From NCBI RefSeq assembly GCF_963877135.1, contig NZ_CAWNSW010000015.1:10847-74846 (forward strand): a stretch of 64,000 nt of DNA, in the 5' to 3' direction. Each line of letters opens with the position of its first letter. Position 1 is the first letter of the stretch. A model generated the notes under the pieces. That model did no database searches, was not told the origin of the DNA, and saw only the letters and a program-made list of their open reading frames with translations. The position numbers and the translations under genes are program-made. Positions 36,466 to 43,495 of the stretch are shown piece after piece. Source of the stretch: Stenomitos frigidus_A. GTDB lineage: Bacteria; Cyanobacteriota; Cyanobacteriia; Leptolyngbyales; Leptolyngbyaceae.

Positions 36466-36681
36466 CTAAGTAATTAGAATCTCTTTAACGACGCGATCGC
36501 CCTCCACAACACCGAGCGTGCGACCGACATGTCGTTGTTCTTGAGCAATGTTGTATAGCGCTAAGCCAGTACGTAAAACTTCTGCCATATTTTTGCCAGA
36601 TTCGTCTGCCAATTTTTGCAGCAAATCATAGGCTTCGGGAGTCAGGTCTAGATTCAAACGTTTCTTCTTCGCAGCAGTCAT
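36466..36681 (-). CDS. Ribbon-helix-helix protein (CopG-like)
   Basis: A 71-residue RHH-type DNA-binding protein: the strand KKRLNLDLTPEAYDLLQKL and helix ESGKNMAEVLRTGLALY match the pattern of CopG/MetJ-like antitoxins and regulators. The tail GVVEGDRVVKEILIT may be a dimer or partner segment. No toxin gene is adjacent, so it may be a stand-alone regulator. The ATG at 36681 lies in a region with no strong Shine-Dalgarno. Confidence 0.75.
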   Translation of the reverse strand: MTAAKKKRLNLDLTPEAYDLLQKLADESGKNMAEVLRTGLALYNIAQEQRHVGRTLGVVEGDRVVKEILIT

Positions 36682-37152
36682 CGTTCCTCACACATTTCAT
36701 CAAAAATCAGCAGCAATCACCTCTACAGCTGTTGCCGGAGAGTGCAAAGCATTGAAATCAAAGAGGTTTGGGAACAAAGCTCCCAAGCGGGAATTTTACC
36801 TCTGCACCCTGTCCCGACTCACTTGTTTAGAGCATGAAGCAATCGATCAAGCGCCTGAAACCGCACAAAGCCAACTGGCTCACGGCAAAATTCAGAGCCT
36901 TAGCTCAAGCTCTTTCTTTAGGAGAAGGCATCGCAAGCCTTCGACTGGACTTAGGATCTTTGCCCAGCTAGTACAACGCTGTTGAAAGCGTTATCTCGCA
37001 TTTGCACAATCTACCACATATCAATGGTGTACTGCAAACATAAATTATATATAAATTTAAACATATAAATCCACGCCGATTAGATGGGCGTTTGTTGCAC
37101 ATACGGCTATTTCGTTAGCCGTATATGTGGGCTTGGACGTCGTTGACGATCG
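36682..37152. other. Intergenic region with weak small ORFs
   Basis: Two overlapping short plus-strand frames (36752-36985, and one starting at ATG 36833 giving MKQSIKRLKPHKANWLTAKF) are possible small genes, but neither has a convincing Shine-Dalgarno or family features. An AT-rich stretch lies at about 37010-37080. Confidence 0.3.
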
Positions 37153-37377
37153 CTACCGCGACAGCGCTGCCCAAAAGCCACCGAATAAAAAAGAGCTTAC
37201 TGCTAGCAGCAGTGTTCTGCCCAGATAGGGTAAGAGCCATTCCATTGGCAACGTCACGTTGAATGTTAGGAGTACGAGATGCAGTGGCAGTAGAACCAGC
37301 AGCAGCAGGTAGATGCTTTTCAACAGCCAACCCGTCAACCGAAGGGCAATATTGTAGCGGGGCGCTTGCTTGTTCAT
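37153..37377 (-). CDS. Small conserved-type membrane protein
   Basis: A 74-residue protein with two hydrophobic segments (LLKSIYLLLLVLLPLHLVLL and LLLAVSSFLFGGFW) and a basic N terminus. A strong Shine-Dalgarno (taggagg) lies nine bases before the ATG, supporting a real gene. Family unknown. Follows the 65-residue gene at 37450 on the same strand with an intercistronic hairpin. Confidence 0.6.
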   Translation of the reverse strand: MNKQAPRYNIALRLTGWLLKSIYLLLLVLLPLHLVLLTFNVTLPMEWLLPYLGRTLLLAVSSFLFGGFWAALSR

Positions 37378-37394
37378 CGGTACAGCCTCCTAAA

Positions 37395-37424
37395 CACAGC
37401 GCCCAACCGAGGTTGAGCGCTGTG
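37395..37424 (-). terminator. Intercistronic hairpin
   Basis: cacagcgc and gcgctgtg (8 of 8) plus an inner pair (aacc / ggtt) between the two small minus-strand genes. No T run; may attenuate or stabilise the downstream mRNA. Confidence 0.5.
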
Positions 37425-37449
37425 ATCGATTAGTTTTCGTTGTGGTACT

Positions 37450-37647
37450 TTATTTCTCTGCCTTAATCGATGCATCTGGCGCGGGCACATAGGTTGTGGT
37501 TCCGCTTAGCCAAGCCGTTTTATGAATGACGGTTTTACCGCCTTCTTGCGTCATCGTTAAGTCTCCAAATAACGGGCGCTCCAACTTGAGAGTAGAGTCA
37601 CCGTCCCGGTCTTTGATCACAATGCGCTCATAGCTTTCATCGGTCAT
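37450..37647 (-). CDS. Small hypothetical protein
   Basis: A 65-residue soluble protein (MTDESYERIVIKDRDGDSTL ... LSGTTTYVPAPDASIKAEK). A good Shine-Dalgarno (aaggagaaggg) is placed before the ATG. Beta-like with a conserved-looking GTTTYVP end; no known family. Possibly in one unit with the membrane protein downstream. Confidence 0.55.
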   Translation of the reverse strand: MTDESYERIVIKDRDGDSTLKLERPLFGDLTMTQEGGKTVIHKTAWLSGTTTYVPAPDASIKAEK

Positions 37648-37770
37648 AACCCTTCTCCTTGGATAACGATTACATTGAATACTGGATTTATGTATTCAGT
37701 ATTCAATTAATATCCAAAATACTACATAAATTTTGTGTAATCAAGTGGGGTGAGAAATTGCCTTATCGCA

Positions 37771-38550
37771 TTAGCCTGGTGGGAACGTTCCTTCCCGTAC
37801 TTCAGCGCCATAGGCCTGCACCGCCTGAGTAATGGTTTCCCGTAAATTGATGTAGGACTTGGCGAAGGGCGGTTGATGTACCGAAAGACCAAGCAAATCA
37901 GCGGTTACCAGCACCTGCCCGTCACAGTGGGGGCCAGCTCCAATGCCGATCGTGGGGATCGTGAGCTTTTGGGTGATTTGGTGCGCGAGATCGGTGGGGA
38001 TGTGTTCCAAAACAATGGCAAAGGCACCAGCGTTTTCCAGCGCGATCGCCTCTGCCAAAATATGTTCTGCCGTTTCGGGAGACTTGCCCTGCTGACGATA
38101 ACCTAGACGGTGTACCGCCTGCGGCGTGAGCCCCACATGCCCAACAACGGGAATCCCCGCCTGCACTAGTTGAGCGACGGTCGCCACGATCGCCGGATTG
38201 CCACCTTCCAGCTTGACAGCCTGTACCCCAGTTTCTTTCAACGCGCGACCCGCTGAATGTAGCGCCTGCTGCACACTTTCTTGATAGCTCATGAAGGGCA
38301 AGTCAGCGACCAGTAGCGCTCGCTTGACACCGCGTCGTACCGCTTTGGCGTGATGAAGAATCTCATCCAGCGTGATTGGCAACGTGGTGTCGTAACCCAA
38401 TGCCACCATTGCCAGCGAGTCGCCAACCAGAATCAGGTCAACGCCGGCCTCGTCTAATACGTGAGCAAGAGCATAATCCCAGGCCGTCAAGGCAACGATC
38501 GCGCGTCCTTGCTGCTTCCATTGGGCTAATTGATGAGTCGTAACTGACAT
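37771..38550 (-). CDS. panB: 3-methyl-2-oxobutanoate hydroxymethyltransferase
   Basis: About 259 residues, a TIM-barrel PanB that adds a hydroxymethyl group from methylene-tetrahydrofolate to 2-oxoisovalerate, the first step to pantothenate and CoA. Landmarks: VALTAWDYALAHVLDEAGVDLILVGDSLAMVALGYDTTLPITLDEI, DLPFMSY, KLEGG and GHVGLTPQ, and PTIGIGAGPHCDGQVLV. The metal-binding Asp (DSLAM) and Asp (DLPF) are present. The ATG at 38550 gives the family N terminus; an upstream frame to 38640 adds a hydrophobic leader and is rejected. Stands alone in this window. Confidence 0.95.
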   Translation of the reverse strand: MSVTTHQLAQWKQQGRAIVALTAWDYALAHVLDEAGVDLILVGDSLAMVALGYDTTLPITLDEILHHAKAVRRGVKRALLVADLPFMSYQESVQQALHSAGRALKETGVQAVKLEGGNPAIVATVAQLVQAGIPVVGHVGLTPQAVHRLGYRQQGKSPETAEHILAEAIALENAGAFAIVLEHIPTDLAHQITQKLTIPTIGIGAGPHCDGQVLVTADLLGLSVHQPPFAKSYINLRETITQAVQAYGAEVREGTFPPG

Positions 38551-38730
38551 CAGACGGATACGAGAAAAGGGTATAGGAAATAGCGTACAGAGGAGGAGAC
38601 CCAGGAGAAAGGTACAGATAACCGAATGCTCTGCTGCCAAGGGTCTGCGTTCTCACACAACTTCATGGTGAGATCCAAAAACAGCTCACCTCTCTACACC
38701 CTACACCTTGCGCTCTTCCACCCGACTGCC

Positions 38731-39858
38731 TTATGGGCTGTTGCGACGAAATGTATTGTGTGACCCCGTACGAAACGTTGACATGCTCACCCAAGCGAGC
38801 CCTTCGCTCGTGCCAACCCAGAGCTTGTCGCCAGTATCAGGTGACAGAGAAAGAATGCGACTGGAGGGCAATCTCGCGATCGCGCCTGCCGAGGCACCAT
38901 TGAAGGGGTTAATCCGCAGCAAGCCGTTTGTGGTGCCAATCCAGAGGCTGTTCACTTTGTCAAACTGGAGCGCTGTCACGTTTTGCCCCCGCAAGGGCGT
39001 GACCGATCGCACCTGTCCAGCTTGGTCCAGTTCCAGTAAGCCATTGGGTGTGCCGATCCAAAGCGTCCCCCACGGGCTCAACGCTAAAGTCTGCACAGTG
39101 GTTCCTGGCAGATTGCCAACCCGCTTCATTACGCTTGCGCTGGCAGTGTTAATTTGCACCAGTCCATCCAGGGTGCCCACCCAGAGGTTGCCATCGGCAT
39201 CGAGACTTAAGGCATTGGCACTGACACCGGGTAGGTTTTTGAGCGTCGTCATCAGCAACCCACGATCGGGGCTAATGAGCGCCAGTCCATCATCCGTACC
39301 AACCCACAAATAGCCACGTGTATCGATCAGCAAAGAGAGTACGCGGTTAGACGGTAACGAAAAGTTTTGTGCAGTGACTGCACCAGTACGGGGATCAAGG
39401 CGCGCTAAGCCTTCGTAAGTGCCAACCCAGAGACGTCCAACGTGATCGATGGCTAAGGCTCCAACCGTTTGGTTCGGCAAACTAATCCGTGCCCGAACCT
39501 TGCCGCTCGCAGGGTTAATTTGTGCCAGTCCTTGCCAGGAGCCGACCCAAAGCGTACTGCTGCCATAGCGCTGAAGGGCGCTCACACGGTAATCGGCGTC
39601 GATCGTCTGCTCTTCCTGCTGCTGTCGCTGATTGGGCAGGGGGTTTACTGTCGGAGGGGGGGCTGCGGAGGGATAAAGAGGTGCAGCAGCAGGATCGCCC
39701 GTTGTCTGTGCCAGGGTGCGCTGGGACGTGTGGGTAGAAGCACTGCGAGTCTCGCTAGTGGGGTGGGCAAGGCCCGATCGCCCACTGATCTCTTGAAGAC
39801 TCAAGAGCAGCAAGGCTATGCTAAGCGATCGCCCCAAGAAGACTGCACGGTACACCAT
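38731..39858 (-). CDS. Exported two-component-regulator propeller protein without kinase
   Basis: A 375-residue protein. A signal peptide (GRSLSIALLLLSLQEISG) and a disordered, Gln/Pro-rich segment are followed by seven propeller blades of about 40-44 residues, each with LW(V/I)GTxxGL: LWVGSWQGLAQINP, LWVGTYEGLARLDP, LWVGTDDGLALISP, LWVGTLDGLVQIN, LWIGTPNGLLELD, LWIGTTNGLLRINP, LWVGTSEGLAWV. This is the Reg_prop family found as the sensor of Bacteroidetes hybrid kinases, but here nothing follows it; it is probably an exported binding protein. Ligand and partner unknown. Confidence 0.88.
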   Translation of the reverse strand: MVYRAVFLGRSLSIALLLLSLQEISGRSGLAHPTSETRSASTHTSQRTLAQTTGDPAAAPLYPSAAPPPTVNPLPNQRQQQEEQTIDADYRVSALQRYGSSTLWVGSWQGLAQINPASGKVRARISLPNQTVGALAIDHVGRLWVGTYEGLARLDPRTGAVTAQNFSLPSNRVLSLLIDTRGYLWVGTDDGLALISPDRGLLMTTLKNLPGVSANALSLDADGNLWVGTLDGLVQINTASASVMKRVGNLPGTTVQTLALSPWGTLWIGTPNGLLELDQAGQVRSVTPLRGQNVTALQFDKVNSLWIGTTNGLLRINPFNGASAGAIARLPSSRILSLSPDTGDKLWVGTSEGLAWVSMSTFRTGSHNTFRRNSP

Positions 39859-40272
39859 AACTCACCCTCCACCAATGACAAAACTAGCGCCCACAGCCAC
39901 TCATACTTGCTGATGAAATAGCAGAGGCTCGCCTCTTGCGCCTCATGATACTGCTAGTTCTGACAGATGAACGACAGACTTGCATAAGGAACGATAGACT
40001 TGACTGATAACGCTATCGTGTTTTGTCAGAGCTTTTTTTGAGGAATTTAAAACCTCATACAACCACACCAAAAACCAAAACTATTCTTTTCGGCACTACA
40101 AAAAGGACAGTTTGGCAGCCCTGTTGCTTACGCTTCATGCCTCTGCTGCGCAACTTGAGAAGATTCAGATTTGAGCTTATTGAGGTGAGCTTATTAAGGG
40201 TACGATCGACCACCATCGTGTGATGGGAATTATGCCATTACCTACCCCACCAGGCCTTTGCCTGCCCCAGCC
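39859..40272. other. Divergent intergenic region
   Basis: Promoter region between the minus-strand propeller gene and a small plus-strand gene. A run of plus-strand frame at 40023-40223 has no family features. Nothing else supported. Confidence 0.35.
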
Positions 40273-40500
40273 ATGTTCAACACAAAAGCGGCGATTCCAA
40301 TTTTTCTGATTTTGGCTCTAGTCTTTATTGGTTTCGGCGATCAATTCCTGCCTCAACCGTTGCGTAGCGCCAGCTTTAAAACTCGCGTTGCCTTAAATAG
40401 CTTGATGACTGGCTCTTTCAAGCTTTGGCAGCCCAAAGCAGATCCCAATGCCCGCACAGAACGCGCTATAGAGCAGCAAGAGTCAGGGAAAAGTCCTTAG
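40273..40500 (+). CDS. Small single-span membrane protein, conserved-type in cyanobacteria
   Basis: About 75 residues from the ATG at 40273 (MFNTKAAIPIFLILALVFIGFGDQFLP): one N-terminal hydrophobic segment, then a basic region (ASFKTRVALNSLM) and a Gln/Glu tail. The pattern of a short anchored protein with a cytoplasmic tail is seen in many cyanobacteria, function unknown. It is followed by a strong hairpin at 40525 and leuB. Confidence 0.55.
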   Translation: MFNTKAAIPIFLILALVFIGFGDQFLPQPLRSASFKTRVALNSLMTGSFKLWQPKADPNARTERAIEQQESGKSP

Positions 40501-40524
40501 GTCGTTTCCAAGAAAGTTTTTACC

Positions 40525-40560
40525 CTTGGTAGGGGCGCACATCCGTGCGCCCCTACCAAG
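40525..40560. repeat. Perfect 16-base hairpin of the GGGGCGCA family
   Basis: cttggtaggggcgcac and gtgcgcccctaccaag are exact inverted repeats around the loop atcc, 25 bases after the small gene. Longest and best-conserved member of the family. It may end transcription or stabilise mRNA. Confidence 0.9.
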
Positions 40561-40691
40561 CGCTTTTGCGTGTGTGGCAAAGCTAGAGTTGAGTCCATCT
40601 CACGGTATGATCGTTAGCCTGACAAGCCTGTCAGCCTCGTTGCGGCACATTCGCTGTGGCAAAGGTTAGCACTCGCGTTTAACGACACACT

Positions 40692-41780
40692 ATGACTCAG
40701 CTCTACCGTATTACGCTACTTCCCGGTGATGGCATTGGTCCCGAAATTATGGCAGTTGCCGTCGAGGTGCTGAAGGTCATTGGTCAGCAATTGGATCTGT
40801 CATTTGAGTTTCAGGAGGCGCTCATGGGTGGGGCGGCGATCGACGCCAAGGGTGAGCCGCTACCAGCCGAAACCTTGGAATGGTGCAAAAGTAGTGATGC
40901 CGTGCTGCTAGCGGCGATCGGGGGCTACAAATGGGATACATTACCCCGTCATTTGCGCCCTGAGACAGGTTTGCTGGGGCTGCGTGCGGGTTTGGGGCTG
41001 TTCGCCAACCTGCGCCCTGCCAAAATTTTGCCTCAGCTCGTGGATGCCTCCAGCCTAAAGCGCGAAATCGTGGAAGGGGTAGACATTATGGTTGTGCGGG
41101 AATTGACGGGCGGCGTTTATTTTGGACAGCCCAAAGGCATTTTCGCCACCGAAACGGGTGAAAAGCGTGGCGTCAACACAATGGCGTATACCGAGTCAGA
41201 AATCGATCGGATCGGTCGCGTTGGGTTTGAAACGGCACAGAAGCGGGGCAAGAAACTCTGCTCAGTCGATAAGGCCAATGTGCTGGAAGTGTCGCAACTC
41301 TGGCGCGATCGCATCACGGCTCTCGCGCCTGAATATCCCGATGTAGAACTGTCTCACATGTATGTGGATAACGCTGCGATGCAGCTCGTGCGCTGGCCCA
41401 AGCAGTTTGACACGATCGTCACCAGCAATCTGTTTGGCGACATTCTCTCCGATGCGGCTGCCATGCTGACAGGAAGTATTGGGATGCTGCCGTCTGCAAG
41501 TTTGGGCGCGTCTGGCCCCGGCGTTTTCGAGCCTGTCCACGGTTCTGCTCCCGATATTGCCGGACAAGATAAGGCAAACCCTCTGGCACAGATCTTGAGT
41601 GCAGCGATGATGTTGCGCTATGGCTTAAATCAACCTGTTGCCGCCGATCGCATTGAGCAAGCGGTACTGACCGTTTTGGATAAGGGCAACCGAACAGGCG
41701 ACATCATGTCTGAAGGGATGACGCTCTTGGGCTGTCAGGCAATGGGCAAGGCGCTCATCCAGGCACTCCAATCCGTATAG
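40692..41780 (+). CDS. leuB: 3-isopropylmalate dehydrogenase
   Basis: A 362-residue LeuB, which oxidises and decarboxylates 3-isopropylmalate to 2-oxoisocaproate in leucine synthesis. Motifs: LLPGDGIGPEI, GLFANLRPAKI with the substrate Arg, the VVRELTGGVYFG loop, DKANVLEVSQLWR, and the metal Asp stretch NLFGDILSDAAAMLTGSIGMLPSASLG. The sequence ends GKALIQALQSV. Start ATG 40692. No leuA/C/D in the window, so the pathway is unlinked, as usual in cyanobacteria. Confidence 0.97.
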   Translation: MTQLYRITLLPGDGIGPEIMAVAVEVLKVIGQQLDLSFEFQEALMGGAAIDAKGEPLPAETLEWCKSSDAVLLAAIGGYKWDTLPRHLRPETGLLGLRAGLGLFANLRPAKILPQLVDASSLKREIVEGVDIMVVRELTGGVYFGQPKGIFATETGEKRGVNTMAYTESEIDRIGRVGFETAQKRGKKLCSVDKANVLEVSQLWRDRITALAPEYPDVELSHMYVDNAAMQLVRWPKQFDTIVTSNLFGDILSDAAAMLTGSIGMLPSASLGASGPGVFEPVHGSAPDIAGQDKANPLAQILSAAMMLRYGLNQPVAADRIEQAVLTVLDKGNRTGDIMSEGMTLLGCQAMGKALIQALQSV

Positions 41781-42055
41781 TTTTATAAAGAATTGGCGCG
41801 ATCGGCTCCAACCCGTCGAACCTGAGTATACTTTTACGAGGTTTCCGTCGCTTTGGGTGCTGGTTCTCTTCTGCCAAACCGCTGGTTCCAGGCTCAACAC
41901 TAGAACACTCGGATGCATGGGCATGTTCTAAGCGTGTCTAGGATCTGAATTTTTTTGACCTTTTGAGGCGGTCATCGAGGGTTAATTTAAAGGAATGAGC
42001 CCTTCCTGAGAACGTACAGATATACTAAAGTCAGCAAAAACAAAGGGGCAAAAAG

Positions 42056-42319
42056 GTGGTATACGTTTCGCAGAAACAGAATCAAGGCAGGGTGGATGAC
42101 TCGGACTTTACGGCGTTACTAGACCCCGCTCTGATTCGTTCAGCGCGGCTCATCTACACAACCTACTACGAAGTGCATCCCGGCCTCATTCAACGGCCGC
42201 TAGGAGTCGCAATCAATCGCTTTACGCATCGAGGCAAGCTGATCTTTTCTGGAAAGCCCGTTTTGCTGCCCCAGGAATGCTTTGTGCCGTTTAGCCAGAT
42301 TGAGTCGGAGATGTATTAG
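42056..42319 (+). CDS. Small hypothetical protein
   Basis: An 87-residue protein that starts GTG at 42056 (aaagggg just upstream). RLIYTTYYEVHPGLIQRPLGVAINRFTHRGKLIFSGKPVLLPQECFVPFSQIESEMY is basic and beta-like; I recall the type from cyanobacterial genomes but cannot assign a function. It sits alone between leuB and the prepilin peptidase gene. Confidence 0.55.
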   Translation: MVYVSQKQNQGRVDDSDFTALLDPALIRSARLIYTTYYEVHPGLIQRPLGVAINRFTHRGKLIFSGKPVLLPQECFVPFSQIESEMY

Positions 42320-42525
42320 GGGATCAGGTTTGGGGTGTAGGGGCTTTCGGTGGGTACTAAACCCCGACTTCTGAATCAGGTTCAACCAACGTCTCAGAAT
42401 TGAACAAAGAAGTCGGGGCTTTCGATCGCTTCTTTACGTTGAGCAGCAACACTTTTTCTGTAGCAGCGGGGTAAGTTAAACGTGTAAGCCGACTGTTGGC
42501 AATACGTTCCCTAGCCGTTTTTCTC

Positions 42526-43347
42526 ATGGACTTTTTATTTGAGCTGCCTGCGGCGATCGCGGTCTTCATTCTAGGAGCATCGATTGGTAGCTTCTTAAAT
42601 GTAGTGGTGTATCGGTTGCCTGCGGGCTTGTCGCTAATGTTTCCGCCTTCGCGCTGCCCGCAATGTTTGCATCGTTTGGGCAAGCGTGAGAATATCCCGG
42701 CGCTGGGTTGGCTCTTGCTCAAGGGGCGATGTCGGCACTGCAAACGTCCGATTTCTGCCCGCTACCCTTTAGTGGAAGCGGCTACCGGGCTTTTCTTTCT
42801 TTTCACATTCTGGACGTTTGGTTGGACGTGGCAAACGATCGGCTACTGGATATTTTTAAGCTGGTTGGTGGCACTGTCGCTGATTGACCTGGATACAATG
42901 ACCCTGCCAAATCCACTCACACAATCAGGATTGGTGATCGGACTGCTGTTTCAGGCCTTGGTTGGCTTCTCGGTGAATGCTAGCTTCACAGGGGCTTTGA
43001 CCCAACTGATGCATGGTGTTTTGGGTGCGGTTGTAGGGTTGTGGTTGCTGGATCTGATTGCGATCGCGGGCTCAATGGCGTTGGGACAAGCAGCCATGGG
43101 TGCGGGTGATGCCAAGCTCGCTGCCATGATGGGCGCCTGGTTGGGCTGGAAGTATTTGCTGCTGGCAGGCTTTCTTGCCTGCGCGATCGGAGCCTTTGCT
43201 GGCGGTGGTGCGATCGCGCTAGGCTGGCTCGATCGTCGTCAGGCAATGCCCTTTGGCCCGTTTTTAGCACTCGGTTCGGCGATCGTGGTGTTTTTAGGTG
43301 AGGCGATCCTGACAACCTATTTTCGGGTGTTCTTTCCGCTGGCATAA
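42526..43347 (+). CDS. pilD: Prepilin peptidase (A24A type)
   Basis: About 273 residues. The cytoplasmic domain has zinc Cys pairs CPQC and CRHC near residues 47 and 72, and the aspartyl-protease membrane part has IDLDTM and GAGDAKLAAMMGAWLG (both catalytic Asp). PilD cleaves leaders of type IV pilins and methylates the new N terminus. The ATG at 42526 (MDFLFELPAAIAVFILGASIGSFLNVVVYRLP) is the family start; 42496 would add a short leader. No other pil gene is near. Confidence 0.95.
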   Translation: MDFLFELPAAIAVFILGASIGSFLNVVVYRLPAGLSLMFPPSRCPQCLHRLGKRENIPALGWLLLKGRCRHCKRPISARYPLVEAATGLFFLFTFWTFGWTWQTIGYWIFLSWLVALSLIDLDTMTLPNPLTQSGLVIGLLFQALVGFSVNASFTGALTQLMHGVLGAVVGLWLLDLIAIAGSMALGQAAMGAGDAKLAAMMGAWLGWKYLLLAGFLACAIGAFAGGGAIALGWLDRRQAMPFGPFLALGSAIVVFLGEAILTTYFRVFFPLA

Positions 43348-43495
43348 GGGGAATTTTAGAGGGAGAAATTAGGAAACAGAAGACTCTGGGGACGCGGTGG
43401 GAGTGAGGGAAGTCCCTTTTGCATAGCGGCCTCACGAAGTGTTCAAAGAGCGATGCCCCTTCTGCCCCCTTTGCCCCCCTCTACCCCTTGCCCCC

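Noticed and set aside
36752..36985. A 77-codon plus-strand open frame
   Set aside because: No Shine-Dalgarno, Ser/Arg-rich random-like composition, and a competing frame in the same DNA looks equally plausible.
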